64,000 nucleotides of DNA from a bacterium (GCA_016124945.1 WGMT01000002.1:1-64000); one strand, 5' to 3'. Shown: positions 1 to 15,000, numbered from the stretch's first letter. The notes: generated by a model not told the origin, from the sequence alone. Translations and numbers: made by a program.

Positions 1-3000
1 AACGGAGGGGGTGTAGCTCAGTTGGCCGACCTTTGTGTCGATCAACGTCGTGCCGTCCGCTTCGTAGAGCGCCAACGAGACACTCTGCAGCGGATCAACG
101 GTGGCCGCGGTGAAGGTGTAGACCAACCCCGCCGTGAGGACGACCTCATGCCAGTCGACGTCGTCGGCGCGGTGGAAGTTGTGGCCGGCGCTGCTGCCTG
201 TGGCGACATCGAACACTTTGGCCGTGGCAAAGGTATCGTCGTCTTCGAATGTATCGGCGCTAACGGTGCAGGCTTCCGGCGTCGGCGTCACGGTGACGGT
301 TGTTGCTGTGGCCGGGCCGATGGGCGCGCCGTCATCGGGCTGCGGATCGGTGGTGGGCGTCGGTGTGGGCGTCGGTGTGGGATCCGGCGGGCTGCCATTG
401 TCCACACAGACTTCCAAACTCCAGCCGAAGAGATCGCCGGTACTGCCGCCCCCGCCCCCTTCACCACCGCCTGCCTGGTCGTCGGTGACGTAGAGCGTCC
501 ACGTGCCGTTGCTCTGTTTGCCCACGAAACCCGCAAAGCTGTTGCGGCTGGGGCGGTAGGCGTCGCCGGTGGTGGGCGGGTTTGGCGGGATCAACCATTC
601 AAGGGCGTCGTCGGCGATACCGAACTGGCAGTTGCCGCCGCCACACCAGGTGTAGAAGTCGATCTCGTCGAAGTTAAAGAGATCCACTGCTGTGCCGTCC
701 GGCGCGCCCAGGCCGAAGGTGAGATGCCAGATGTCGTCGTGCTGGAAGGTAATGTCTTCGATGCTCACATGCGTCACCGTGCCGTTGACAGGCACATTGA
801 CCGTCGTGCCCACCGTTGTCAGATCTTCCAGGCGCTTGGGAATATCGCTGCTGGGGTAGACGGTACAGCTCCAGTTATTGGGTGTCGGCGTGGGTGCAGG
901 CGGCGGTGTGATCTGCACATCGAACTCGTAGGGCAGATTCTCTACGGTATTGGGTTGCGGCGGCGCAATGCGGTAGATGAAGTTGCCGTCGACGTTCATG
1001 ATCTGGTCGATGTCCCCAGAGATGTCGCCAAAGCCGCCGCCGGGTGTTTGCGCCGCGATGCGCATCCCAGGCGTTACCGAATTCAGCTTGATCTGAACGC
1101 GGTCGCCCGCGCTCACGGGGAATTGATACCAATCCCAATCGTTGGTTTCGCAGAGCATACTGCGGATCGTCACTGTGTCGGTGATGATGGTATGTGGGTT
1201 GGACTGGAAGTTATTTGGTTCGTAGGGATCGAGACCGGAGCAGGAAGTGTTGACATTCAGTTCCAACTGATACTGATCCGTCGTCGGCTGTACAGACGGA
1301 GACCAGACCACCAACGACCATGTGCCGTTCTGGTTGAGCGTGAAGCTGTCGCCGTAGTCCAGCCATGAGCCAGGGAAGATGCCGTCGGCGTAATTCCCGG
1401 CCGGATCGTAGATGGAGATGTAGTAGTCGGCGGGGCGCACGGGCAGATTGATGGTCACATTCTGCCCGGCTGCGCCGTCGAAGCTGTAGAAGTCTTTGTC
1501 GTTTGCGTAGCAGAGCGCGGCGGTGATGGGCGTGTTGAAGGTGATAGGCGTGGCGCTGTTGCGCGTCTGGTTGCCTAGCACGCCGGGTTGATCGTAGCTG
1601 TCGAAGGCGGCACAGACGTCGACGGGCGGCGTCACCGGTGGCGGCGGCGGCGCGTCGGCCACGTCCACTGTCAAGGTGTAGGGGATGCGGCTGCCCCCGC
1701 CCCACCGCGTCACCAGGATCGTGTAGACGATGGCGGATCCGCTGCGGTTGGTGTGGGTGAGGAACTCGTCGGCAGTGCCGGGGTTGTAGCTCCAGCCCAC
1801 GCTCACGCCGTCGGCGAAGAGGACCAACCCGTAGTCGGCGGGCAGATCGGTGAGTGTCACAGAGATCTGCTTGCCGTTTTCCACGCTTATCGTGTAGTAG
1901 TCGTTGCGGTCGTCCTTGTCCAGGCTGGCGGTACACAGCGTCGCCGAGAGCGAACCTGCCGTGATTGTCGCCGCCGTGGCCAGGGTATCGTTGGGTTCGA
2001 GCATGTTGCCCGACGCTCCGTCGGCGTCGGCGCACGGCTGCGCAAAGGGCGCACTGTAGGCCAGCGTCAGGTTCGAGCTGGGCGATGAGAGCGTCGTCGG
2101 GTAGAAGACGTTGGGATCGAGGTTGCTGACGCCGTTGTAGCTGCCGTCGAGGCGGGCCAGGGATACGGCATTGTTGCCGTCGCGGTCGGATCGCCACAGT
2201 TGGCTGTCGGCCACGAAGAAGAGTTGATCGCTGAGCGGATCCACCACGAAACCGCGGGCACCGGTGACTTCGGCTACGTTGACAACGTCTCCGCTGCCGT
2301 CGGCGGCCACACGCAGCAGACGGTTCTGCGTGGGATCGTGCCAGTAGAGCGTCTGCGCGAAGGGATCCACTGTCAGATCACGGATCTGCCGTCCTTGCGG
2401 CGCGGCGTAGACCGTCTGCACGTCGCTGCCGTCGAGGTTGCTGCGGCGGATATGATCCCGGATCAGGTTGTTGTGCAGCGTGTTCTGTACCCAGTAGAGA
2501 TAGCCGCCCACCGGGTCAACGGCGATGCCGTGATCGTTCACTACGCCGCTGACTACAGTCTGCACATCTGTGACGTCGCCCGACGTTGCGTCGGCGTTGG
2601 CACTGAGGATGTCGACGACGACGCCGTTGTCGGCCTGTGTCCAGTAGATGCGGCCGCTGCGTTCGTCTACGGCCACCGATTGGGTGAAGCGCAGCACGCC
2701 GGGGCCGGTGTCGGCTACGACTACCTGCGCGCCCGTGCCGTCGGGGTTCACCTGTACGATGCGCTCGAAGTTGTCGAGGATGTAGATTTTGCCGCGTACA
2801 TTGTCCGCCGCCAGAGCAGGGCCGCCGATGAAGCCGCTGCCCAGTTGGATCGGCTCAACCGTGCCGCTGACGTCCGACGTTCCGTCGGCGTCGGTGCGGA
2901 TCAGGTCGACGGCGCGGCCGTAGTAGACGTAGGGCGATCCGGCCGGGGCGGGGGTGTCTACGAGTACCTCGAAGAGATAGCCCACGGCGGACCCAACCAG

Positions 3001-6000
3001 CCCGTTGTTTTCCACGCGCAGCAGGTAGTCACCGTCGGCGGGGATAGTGAAGACGCCCTGGCTACCCGCGGTGACCGTCCCCACGTCGGCGCCGCCGACA
3101 GCGGGGATCACACGTAGCGTTGCGCCGGTGGCGTTGGCGGGATAGTTGACGGTGAGCTGCTGGCCTGTAAACGCGCTGAGGCGGTAGAGATCGACGTCGC
3201 TGCTGCTGCACAGCGTGGCGCGCACGCGGCTACCGCTGGTCAGCGCCGTGGCGAAGGCCGCCGTGTTGTTGGGCTCGTTGGCGTCTGTCGCCACACAGTT
3301 TTCGTCGATCACCAGCAGTTGGTATTGATCCGTCGTCGGCGTCAGGTTGGGCACGGAGACGGCGACGGTGTAGCGTCCACTGCCGTTGAGGACGATGCTG
3401 TTGCCGTACGCCGGCGTCGTGGTGGACGAGATCACGGCGGTCGGCGTCCCCGACGGATCGTAGAGTGTGAGATCATAGTCGGCGGGGCGTACAGGCAGGT
3501 CGATGGTCACTGACTGGCCGTTGAGGCCGTCGAAGGCGAACATGTCTACGTCGTCGCTGTAACAAAGGGCGGCAGCGGCGGGTGTGCCGAAGGCGATGTC
3601 CGTAGCTGTGGACAGCGTGCCGTTGCCCACACCGGGCGCGTCGTAGATGTCCACTGCGCCGCAGGCTGCGTCCGATGGGTTGGCCGGCGGTGGCACGTCG
3701 CCCAGTTCAAGGGTGAGTTTGTACGGGGCGTTGTTTTCCGGTCCACTACCTAGCACGAGGACGGTATAGTCCACCGCCGCGCCGCTGGTGTTGCGCACAT
3801 TGACCACCTCGTCGGCCAGACCCTCGTTGTCGCTGAAGGCCTGGTTGACGCCCGTCGGCGCCTGCACAATGACACGGTAGTTGGCGGGCATCTCGCTGAG
3901 GGTGACGGTTAGCGTCTTGCGGTCGGCCACGCTGACGGTGTAGTAGTCCACATCGCCGAAGACGCCGCAGATGGCGCCGTACGTGACGGTTTCGGTGACC
4001 ACCGAAAGCGGCGTGGCTGAGCCGGCGTCGTTGTTCGGCTCGTTGCTGTCTGCCAGGACGCAGGGATCTTGGAGTGGTTCGCCCCTGGCCAGCACCAGGT
4101 TGGATCCGGCGCGCGGTGCTTCGATGGAGACGAACAGGTTGCTGTTGGGATCGAGGTTCGACGGGCCGGTGTATTGGCCGCTGAGGGTGGCGATCTGCAC
4201 GGCGTTGGCGCCGTCGAGATTGGCGCGCAGCAGGGCGTCGCCGCTGGTGTAGTAGAGTTCGTTGCGCTCCGGCCGCAAGACGATCCCGTGCGGGTTGTTC
4301 AAGCCGCTGATCAACACGGTTTCGCTGCCGTCGAGCAAGGATCGGCGCACCAGTTGGTTCTGCACCGGGTCGATCCAGTACAACTGTCGCGCCAGCGGAT
4401 CGAGGGTCAAATTCATCACTGCGTCGCTGACGCCTGGGGTGAAGTCGCGCACAGTGATCAGCCCGTTGCCGTCGAGATCGCTGCGGAAGATGGCTTCGGC
4501 GATCACCCAGTAGAGGTGACCGTAGAGCGAATCGACGAGCAGACCGTTCTGCAGGTAGATCTGCGCGATCTGCTGCGGCGATCCGCTGCCGTCGACCGAC
4601 CCCCCGTCGGCGTTGGCGCGCATGATGGTGGCAAGGTTCTCCGCTGGGTCGCCATAGGGCTGCGTCCAGAAGAGATAGCCGTTCACTTCGTCGATGGCGA
4701 TGCCGTAGTTGTTCACACCATCAATGAGGTCGGGGTTGGCGTCGGGGATGAACACCGTGCTGGTGATGCCGCTGGTGGGGGCGCTGATCACGGCTCTGTT
4801 CACTAGATCCACCAGGTAGAGCTGATCACGCGCCGCATTGGTCACCATCGGGTTGCCCGCGCTGCGCACAGTGCCGGTCACCTCGCCGGCGATGTTTAAG
4901 GCTTCGATGGTGTGGTCGTCGCTTAGCGCCACACGCACCAGATGGGGCACGTTGCCCAGGTAGATGTAGTCTGTCCCCGCGGCGGGTTGTGGCGCATCCA
5001 ACTGCCATTGGAAGGCGTAAGTGGCGTCGTTCGTGGCGAGATCACCATTGTTGGTGGCCAGCGTGTAATTTCCCCCCGCCGCGAGGACGAAGTTGCCCTG
5101 GGCGCCGGGCTCGACACGGCCCAGTTCCACACCGTCGGCGTCGAGCAGACGCAGCGCTCCGCCCGCATCGTTGACGGGGTAGTTGACGGTTAAACGTTGG
5201 CCCGGGTTGGCGCTGAAGCGGTAGAAGTCGGCGTCGGCGCTTTCGCATAGGGTGGCGTTGACCCAACTGCCGCTTAACGTAGCGGCCTGTAGTTCTGTGT
5301 TGTTCGGCTCCCACGTGTCGTTGAGGCTGCACGTGCCGTCGGAGACGAGCAATTGGTAGATCTGCGTGGTGCGCGTCAACGGTGAATCGGTCACCATGAC
5401 CGCCCACTGGCCGTTGGCGTCGAGCACTACCGGCTGGTTGAAACCGCTTGCGTTCCAGGCGTTGAAGAACGAGCCGTCGGGCCGGTAGAGGTGAATGTCA
5501 TACGACGCGCCGTCTGCACCTGCAGGGCGCACGGGCAGATCGAAGGTGTAGACGCCGCCCGCCATGCCGCTAAAGCTGTAGAAGTCGAGATCTTCCTCGT
5601 AGCAGAGCGCGCCGGTGACGGGTGTGCCTACGGTCAGCGGCGTGGCGTTGGCCTGGTTGTGGTTGCCGGCTGCGCCGACAGCATCGTTGGGGTCTACGGC
5701 CAGACATTGGGCGTCGGTGATCGTGGCCGGTGCGTCGCTCAACGAGATGGTTAACGAGTAGGGGGTGGCATTGTTCACCGGCATGTTGCTGAAGACGGCA
5801 ATGACGTAGACGCCGTCGCCTTCGTAGTTGCTGATGCTGATTGTATCGTCGGCCAGGCCGCTGTTGAGGCCGGTGGCCAGGGTGACGCCGTTGCGCTGTA
5901 CGTAAAGATCGTAGTTGGCGGGCAGGTTGCTCAGGGTGATGCTCAGCGTCTGTCCACCTGGCACGGTGACGGTGTAGAAGTCGCGATCTGTGGGCAGCGA

Positions 6001-9000
6001 CGCCTGTGTTGTACACAGCGCGCCTGTGGTAACGCCCACACCGATCCCCGTAGCCGTGGCCGCGCTGTTGTTCGGCTCGTTGACGTCGTTGACCAAACAG
6101 GGTGGTGGCGCAAGCGCCGTCCCCGTCATGAGGACGATGTTGCCCTCCGGTCTCTCCAAAATCGACGGGGCGAAGACTTCGGGCTGCACGGGCAGGCGCA
6201 GACCCTCGTAGGTGGTGCGACTCAGGCTACCTAGGTTGTTTTGGTTGCTGCCGTTGAGTTCTGTACGCAGCACGCCGCCGTAGGCAATGAGGTAGAGGGC
6301 GTTCTCGAACGGCTGCACAATGAGGCCACGCGCGCTTGTGCCCATATTGCTAATCAGGGGATCCACACCGGTGCCGTCTGCATTGGCCCAGAAGAGGGTG
6401 CTTCCCCCTAGCGTGGGGTCGATCCAGTAAAGCTTTTGGGCGTATGGATCCAGCGCCAGGTAGCGGATCTGTGATCCCGGCTGCGCTGTGTAGACGATCT
6501 CCTGGTTGCTGCCGTCGAGATCGCTGCGGAAGATGTACTCGTGCGGTTGGAAGATGTCTCCGCCCACCCAGAGCAACTTGCGGCGGATGGGATCCACCAC
6601 CAGCCCGCGTTGGCCCACGATTCCTGTCACAGCAGTGCGCACGTCGCTGCCGTCAGCCGACGCTGCGTCGGCGTTGGCACTCTTGATGGTGGTGAGGAAG
6701 AAGGTGTTGACCTCTGACCAGTAGACGCGGCCCGTGCTTTCGTCCACGGCCAGGTGCAGGCGTCCGCTGGGGGAGATTTCGGTGGGATTGGCGTCGGCGA
6801 TCTCGACACGTCCTGTGCCGTCGCTGTTCATCGACGCCACTTTGCCGACCCAGTCTATGAGGAAGAGTTTGCCGCGCGTCGGGTCCGCCGCCAGGACGGT
6901 ACCGCCAAGGCCGTCGAGGAAGACTGGCTCCATGTTGAGCTCGCCGAAGAGCGGCACACGCACCAGGAATTCGCTGGTGCCGTAGTAGACGTAGGGTAGC
7001 CCGGGCAGCGCGCTTAGCGTCGGCGCCGCGGTGACGCGGCTGTGATCGGCGCTGTTGTTGGCGGGGTTGCGTTCGGGCGTGGTGGACGCAACATCCACCG
7101 TCACCGTCAGCGGGCGCACAGCGTCGGTGGCAACGGTGGCGCTGATGGAGAGCGATTGCTGCGTCAGCCCGGCGAAGCGGCCCAACTCGCAGGTGACGGA
7201 CGCGCCGCCGTTCACACAAGATCCGTTCGACCCTGTGTAGGACGCGCCGCTGGGCAGCGTCACCGTCAGGACCGCATCGGCGGCGGGTAGGGCGGCGTCG
7301 TTGCGCAGGCTGATGTCGTAGCGCACGCTGTCGCCGTTGATCACCACGGTGGACGGCGACGTGATGCTCACGGCCAGATCTGTGCTCTGTTCCAACGTTT
7401 GGGACGTCTCCACCACCGTCATCGCCGACACTTTGCTGCTGCTGCGGCGGCTGAGGCCGGGGACGGGTGGGGTGTCGTCGACGAAGGTGGTGAACTCGGT
7501 GAATATGCCGTCCTGTTCGCCGCGCACAATCTGCATCTCCAGCGCTGCGAAGATGCCCACCGACGCTTCGTCGATGTAAAGTTGGGGCAGCGGTGTGGTG
7601 CGCAGGCCGTTGTTGTTGCCGGCAGGCAACGAGAGGGGGGCCACGGCGAAGGCTGGCGATCCTGGCGCACGGCCATAGACGCCACTGTTTACACCGTCGG
7701 TGTCGATGGCCGTCCAGTAGAGGACGCCGTCGCGCACGGCCAATGATTCCACGTCGAAGCCGTCTGTACCGGAGATGAGACATGTGGTCGGGTCCTGGCC
7801 TGCGCCGACGCCGGACCCAATGTTGTCGTAATAGTTGGCGTGGGTGCAGCCGTCCGCTGCGCCGGCGACGAAGGACGGGTTGCCGCCATTGAGATCGGTG
7901 CTGACGATCAGCGTGTGTTTGAACTTCTGCCCGCTGTCGCGTATGCCTTCGTTGTATTCAGCCAGGCTTATCCTTTGGCGACGTTCGCTGAAGTAGAGGC
8001 GATTGTTGGCCGCGTCCACGACGATGTCGCCGATCTGCTCGGCGAGGCTGCCGATGGGTATGCTGTAGAGCACCTGCTTAAGTGTGCCGTCGAGGTTGGC
8101 CCACCAGAGCTGATGTCCCTGTGTCCAGTAGATCTTGTTGCCCGCAGGGTCGATGGCAATCTGCAACGCTTCGGCGGCATAGGCGTTCAGGCCGCCGACG
8201 ATCTCTTCGACGTTGCTGCCGTCGAGATTGGCGCGCCAGATGCCTGCGCTTTGGCTGTCACCTTCCACGGTTTCGGCCCAGTAGAGCTTGTTGTTGCCTT
8301 CGTCAACAGCGATGTCGAGGATCTGCTTGCCGTCGCGCTCGATCAGGCGCACGCGCGTGGCGGGATCGCTCAGATTGGCGCGTTCAATGGCGTTTGGCAG
8401 CGTAGCCACGGGGTTGAGCAGGTTTTCGTAGGTGCCGATGTAGGCCACCGGCTGCGACGGCACCGCGGCCGCGCAGTGACCGAATTCGTCGCAGGCCGTG
8501 GCGGCGACGAGGCTGCTCTGGAAGCCGGGGCGCGTACACTGCGCCACGATCTCGTTCAGATCCGGCGTGGCGACGCCCGGCCCGGCAAAGCGCAGCAGCG
8601 CCGGGTCTGTGGTGAAGCGCAACTGATCCGGCGTCAACGGGCAGACGAATTCGTAGTTGTCGCTGGTGAGGTTGTCATCACGCACAATGGCGTTGTACTG
8701 GGTGGTGGCGGCGCTGCCCGTCCCCGCGTAGACGACGCTGACGTCGAAAGTGGGCAGTTTGGTGTCGACGAGGGCGCGCACTTGTGGCCATGCGCCGCGG
8801 CTTTCGCCACGGTTGCCCACGCTGTCGGTCCCCCGCATGTCGATCTGGTAGTAGCCTTCTAACCCATCGGGCACGGGGAAAGACCAGGTGTCGCCCGTCA
8901 ACGTGACCGGTTGCCAGCGACGGTAGAGCGCCAGCACCGACGGCGTGGAGAGTTCGCCGTTGTAGATGTAGAAGTCGTCCAGCGCACCGGTGAAGAAAGG

Positions 9001-12000
9001 CGTGGCCGCGGCCGCCGCATGGCCGATGAGGATGCGATCCTGTGCCGTAAAGGTGGACGCCGTGGTGGGGCTGCTCACGGCCAGTTGGCCGTCTACGTAG
9101 AGTCGGTTGCCCCCCGCGCCCAGCGTGTGTACCACCTGATGCCAGTTGCCGTCGGCATAGTTGACCCCGCCGGAGCAGCGTGTGTCGACGGAGGCGCCGA
9201 TCTGCACCGCCGAACAAACATTGCCGCTGGAAAGGAAGAGATCGCGGTCGTGTCCTGTCTGCGACGGAAATTCGCCGGCGATGGTGCTGAAGAGACCGCA
9301 GTCGGTGCAGGTGGTGTTGAACCAAAAAGCGGTGGTGACGCCGCTTTCCGGCAGATCGAGCGTGCCGAATGTGCGCAGCAGATCGTTGCCGTCGAAGGAG
9401 ATGGCGGTGCCGTCCTCGCCGGGGACGCCGCTGCTGGGGCAGGTTTCGTCGAGACAGAAGATGCGTGTGCCCGTGGCGGCGTTGTTGCGGAAGAGGACGG
9501 TGGCGGGCAAGTCGTTAAGCGGCAGTTGTAGCAGCGTCTCCTCCGTCTCCAGGACGGTGGTGATGTCGACGAAGGCATATTCAACGGCGACCACGGGTGC
9601 GTAGGCGTCCTGCACAGTGCCGGTGAAGACGGCGCCGTCGGTGATCTGTTCGTCGCTGCGATGCGACTGCAACTCGACCGTGGGCGGTGTCATGTCGATA
9701 ATGAAGGGAATCACCTGGGTCACGGCGTTGCCGTCGGGCAGGGCGTTGTCGCGCGCGGTGACCGTCAACGTGTAGACGCCGGTGGGGCTGGGATCTGCGT
9801 TGAACGCGATGTCGTTGAAGGCATAGGTGACGCTCCAGGCGCCGTCCCCGGCGATGTTGGCTGGCGCGATCACCTGGTTGGCGCTGTTGCCGATCTGCAC
9901 CGTCACCGATTCGATGCCGGCCGTGGCGTCGGTGGCGTTGCCGCTCAGTTGTAGCGTCCACTGGTTGAGGGCGTTGCGCTGCACGCGGCGGATGGCGTTG
10001 GGGGTCAGGTTGACGCTTAAGTTGGGCGAAACACCGTCCAACGTCAGGTTGAAGTCGGCGCTGTTGGCGTTGTCCACGGCGTCCACGGCGCGCACGCGGA
10101 TGGGCACGACGTCGCCGCTGCTGGGAATCTCCACGGCGAAGGCCCACAGGTCGGTCCCTGTGGCGGGGCTGAAGCCGCCGTTGTTCACCGATACGGCCAC
10201 CTGTGCCACGTACGAAGTGGGGTCGGTGGCGACACCGCCGATGATGACCGTACGGCCCGGCTGCACGAACGATCCTTGTGTGAGTGCGGGCAGGTTGGGC
10301 GGATCGCTGTCCACCGTCACAGGAATGGGCTGATCGAGGATGAGATCATCGGCGGGGCCGGATTGGGTTCCGCCCACGGAGACGATGTCTGCGGCCAGAG
10401 CGGTGTTGATGTTGAACGTGCCGTTGGCGGCGACGGCCTGTCCTGTGAGGACGATGTCGCTGCGTGTTGTGGGCAGCAGTGTGAAGTTGCTTGTCTGCGC
10501 GGCGCCGCCCAGTTCGGCGGGCAGCGTCGACGTGAACGCGCCCACAGCCAGCAGCGCGTCGACGGCATCGGTACCGTTGACCACCGTCGTGGTGACGGTG
10601 GTGCTCTGATCCACGGCAAAGACGCGGTCGGCGTCGTCAATGGTGGTGTAGAGGCGGGCAGGCGCATCGTTGAAGACGCCTGGGTGGAAGGGATAGCGCA
10701 CCGGGTCGATGCCGTTGAGGCGACGTTCTACGCCATCGCTCAGGCCATCGCGGTCGCTGTCGCGTTCCAGCGGGTTGCTGGTGACGAAGACGGTCAGCCC
10801 GCCCAGGTTCAGCGTGTAGCCGTTGACCTCATCGAAATCGGAAATGCCGTCGCCGTCGGTGTCGGCTCTGCGCGGATTAGTCTGGTAGCGCATTTCTTCG
10901 GCGTCGCTCAGGCCGTCGTTGTCGACGTCAGCGACACGGGGATCGAAGCCATAGCCGCGGCGGATGCCGTACTCGTACTCCACACCGTCGGGGACGCCGT
11001 CACCGTCGGTGTCCCATTTGGTGTCGTCTGGATCTACCGAGACCGGTAGGCCGTCGCCATCACGATCAATTTGCGGGCCAAGCTGGCTCCAGTTGACAAA
11101 TTCGTCCAGCGTGGCGGGCAAGATGTCGAGGATGAACGACGTGCCCAGGTCGGTGCTGGTACTCGATTTGACCGATTTGTGTACACAGATCTGGAACCAG
11201 CAATCGTAGCGAGGCAGCGTCATGCCGGTGTTGAGATGAAGCGGGAAGACCTGGTTGATACGCGCCGTGCTGAATTCATAGACGCCCGAGGTGAGCGACT
11301 CGTAACGCTGCCCCTGGTAGAGCAGCTTCGATTGGGGGGAGGCGGCCAGCCAGCCCACCACAGGCGACGGCACGATCTCCATCGCCAGCGCATACGGCGA
11401 GACACGGGACCAACTCGACTGGTTGAGATTAGTGGGGATCTTGCGTTCGGCGTCGTCGAGGCCGTATTTTACGGTGGTCGAACGCAGGTCTTCCGGCGTG
11501 AAGAAGTTGCGGTAGTGGTAAATAATGCCGGCTTTGGGTTTGGCGTGGCGCACATAGCTGTAGAGATCCACCTCAAAGCGGGTGCTGTTGCCTGCCACCA
11601 GCCCGCGTTCCGGCTCGGTGAGGCGAATATGGACGTTGTTGATGTTGGTGATGGCCGGATCGGCCTCGGTGTCGATCATGACGCCGCCGGTATAGAGCCA
11701 TTCAGTGATAACCTTGTTGAGTCCTTCGGTAAGCCCCAGGTTACAGACGATGTCGTCTTCGCCTCCTTTGCTCGCTTTACAGATGATCAGCGCGATCAGG
11801 TCGAAGATGGCAACCACCGCCAGGGCAATTGTGCCGACGACGGAAAGTGAAAGAATAAAGGTGATCACGATGACCAGCGTGCCGGCAACCGCGCCGGCCA
11901 GCAAATTGTTGAACGCGATGCTGTCGGTGGAGAGTCCGCCTTTGCCCCAGGCGGCAAAGAAGAGCGCCCAGGTGACGGCAATGCCGATGGCTGCGCCGAT

Positions 12001-15000
12001 AGCGCTGGCTTTGGATGCACCTGATTTTAATGAGTGGGTGAAACGCAACGTGGCCGATATCAGTTCTCCACTCTGTAAAAGCGCACCTGGCGACGCCGCA
12101 GAAATGACAGATGAAATGTTCCGGTACATCCTCACCGCCTGCACCGTGCTGTTGATCGCTGTGATTGTGGCTAGCATGATCTGGCCGGCGGTCTCTCCGC
12201 CTCTGAGGTTGCTTACCAAGATGCCAAGGCCAACGAAAATCAGTGAGGTGACCCCAAACAGTGCCTCCCGTTCGGCATTGATACTAATGTACAGGTTTTC
12301 GGTTGCAAGCTGATCCAGACCTGCGTCTGCAACGTCGAGGTCGTAATTGGCAAATAGCTTTGTGAGATCGTCCCATTTATCTGTACTGATCTTCATGCTG
12401 TCGCGCAGCGATTGGCTGACGATGAGCACTGCACTCTTGGCACTGGAAGCGATGGCCTGTTGATAATTGAGCCGCAATAATTCATCGGTAATGTCAGCGC
12501 TTTGGAGCGTAACGTTACTAGAGAGAGGCGAAAGACCGGCGTTGCCGTTTTCTGAAATCATGGATTGCGAACCTTGGGTGGCGCTCACGGTTACGAGAAC
12601 CATCGCCATCTGGTCGCCCAGCGATACGGTTTCCGGCGTGGGGGGATCGTCCTCTTCTCGGGCCGGATAGCGGCTTTCCAACTCCGCCACGTACTCCTGC
12701 GCCGTCTGACGTTTCCACTGATTGGTGGTGGTGTCGAATTGGTAGGGGGCCAGGGTATAGTTGCCGGTAATGATTTCCGGCGTGCCACCCAGGTCGATCT
12801 TCACGTCGCTCCCTGTCCAGGTGACGCTGCCGTCGCCTACAGTGCGCACGTCGATGTTGCCGGCGCGGAAACGTGATTCCTGCACAAACAACAGAGAGGG
12901 CTTGGTGGCCTGTGTACTGGTGAAGCGGCTGTTGAGGATGGCGGGGGCGTACTCGCCGCCGCCGATCATGGTGGCAGCGTCTTCGTGGGCGAAGCTGTAG
13001 GTTTCCACGCGCATTCTGTTGGCGGGGATGCCCCAGCGTTGTCCATCGGTGATGCCGCTGTTGCTCTGGCTGTCCCAGCGCTGTTTGATGACGGGAATGG
13101 TGATGTCGCGTTGGCCGTCGCCGATGCAGTTGCCGTCATTGTCGGTGAGGTCGCAGTCGCGGTTGATCATAAAACTCGCGTCCAGCCCTACCATCATCTG
13201 CACCAGGCCGTCGTCCTCATTGACGTCGTTGTCTGTGGCCGGATCTTCGTAGACGATGGCCATGTCCACACCGCGGTTCTCGTGGACGTTGAGGCCGGTG
13301 AGGTGGAAATCGGTGTAGTAGGCGTAGAGGACGGTCTGCTGGTTTTGGCCCGTGCCGTTGCCCTCTTGTATCGCCTGGTTTGCGGTTTCGGGCGAGTTGT
13401 ATGTTTCGTTGAGCACCTGCACCAGCCAGGCCAGGCGCAACTGCTGTGGCTTCCAGTCGGCGGCGTTCTGGTAGACAATCTGCGCGCTGAAGGCCACCTT
13501 GTTGCCGGTGATTTCGTCTAGCACCAGATTGAGGGGGACGTAGAGCAGAGATCCGCCGTTGCCCGCCGGCCGCACACTGGCGCCGTATGTGGATAGCAGA
13601 TCGGTGTCAATCGCGCCGTTCGCCGTGCGCGGCAGGTTGCTCTGATCGGGGAGCGTGATTTCGAGCATGGGCACGATTTTGATGTCGCCGTTGTCGTCGG
13701 GCGACATGGTACAGTTGGTGCCGCCGTTGGCATGGCAGACGTCGAAGAAACTCTTGTTGTCCCAATCCTGCATGTTGCCTTCTTCGTCCTGAGGCCAGTT
13801 GAGCACGTTGAAGGCGTACCAAAGCTGATCGGCATTGGTGGGGCGCAGTTGTAAATTGAGGTAGGTGTAGAAGTTGGGCTGCAACCCGTCGACGGTGAGC
13901 GTCATCGGGGTGCTCTGGCTGAAGATGACGAGGTTGCCGTCGTCGTCCTTGCTGGCGACGAGACGTGAGATGTCAATGTCGTCGGGGACGCCGTCGCCGT
14001 CGTCGTCGAAGTCGTAGAGATCGGGGATGCCGTCACCGTCGCTGTCCGGCGCGGCCGGATTCCACTCCAGGCCATCGATGGCGCCGTCGTTGTTGCTGTC
14101 GGCCCACACGGGGTTGCCGTACCACATCTTGCCGTTGTAGAAGAAGCCCATCACTTCGTCATAGTCGGAGATGCCGTCAAGATCGGTGTCAACGGCGTAG
14201 GGATTGGTGCCGATGAGATTTTCCTGGACGTCGGTGAGTCCGTCGCCGTCGGAGTCCAGTGTGGAGGAAATCTGGGCAGCAGGCGCGGCGGCCACGCCAC
14301 GTAGCGCACTGCTGGGCGCACTGCTGGGCGCACGATTGAGGACGGCTTCTGGCGGTGTGTACGGCGCGGCGGCGCGCATTTCGTTGCGGATCTCGTTTGC
14401 CAGTTCAGTGGTCGAGTTCGCTTCCTCCGCGGCGGCTCGCGCCACATTCAGCCGCGTCGACGCCTGCACCGTGACATCAGTTTGTAGCAGCGGCGTCACC
14501 AGCAGGGCGGCGATCATGAAGGCGTTGGTGAAGACGTAGACGCGGCGTGTCGGGCGTACCCAGAAGCTCATGCCGAGCACCACGAGCAGCAGCGTTCCGA
14601 AACCAAGCGCCATCTCGGTGGGTTCGGGCAACTGCATACGGCCAAAGCTCAGGGCCAGCCTCTGCCAACTGTCGGCAAAGGCGAACTGCTCATGGACGCC
14701 CTCGTAGTTGGTAAAGCGGACGTCCATTTTGGCTTCGGTGCGGAAGTCCTCGATGCCGTTGGGTGGGATGGCCAGGGTGACGAGTTGGCGAACAGGCAGG
14801 CCGCGGCCATCCACCCAAAGCTCACCTGTGCCTGTGGTGCCGGCCAGTTGCGCGGGGATCTGCACTGTAGCGCCCAGCGCCATTTGACCGTTGCGCATCA
14901 TCTGGTCGCGGGCCATGAGCGTTAATTTCTCGGCGTAGGCGCGACTGTCCAACTCGAAGGTGTAGACCTTGAGGTCCGCGCAGTCGAGGACGGCGCAGAC

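Noticed and set aside
22..1368. Plus-strand ORF of 448 codons opposite the giant gene
   Set aside because: It lies in the register exactly opposite the minus-strand frame, is Arg/Val/Gly-rich and has no domain. The minus strand encodes clear PPC and P-like domains.
6653..7783. Minus-strand ORF of 376 codons in another frame
   Set aside because: Arg/His/Gln-rich shadow of the propeller and DUF11-like coding sequence in the true frame.
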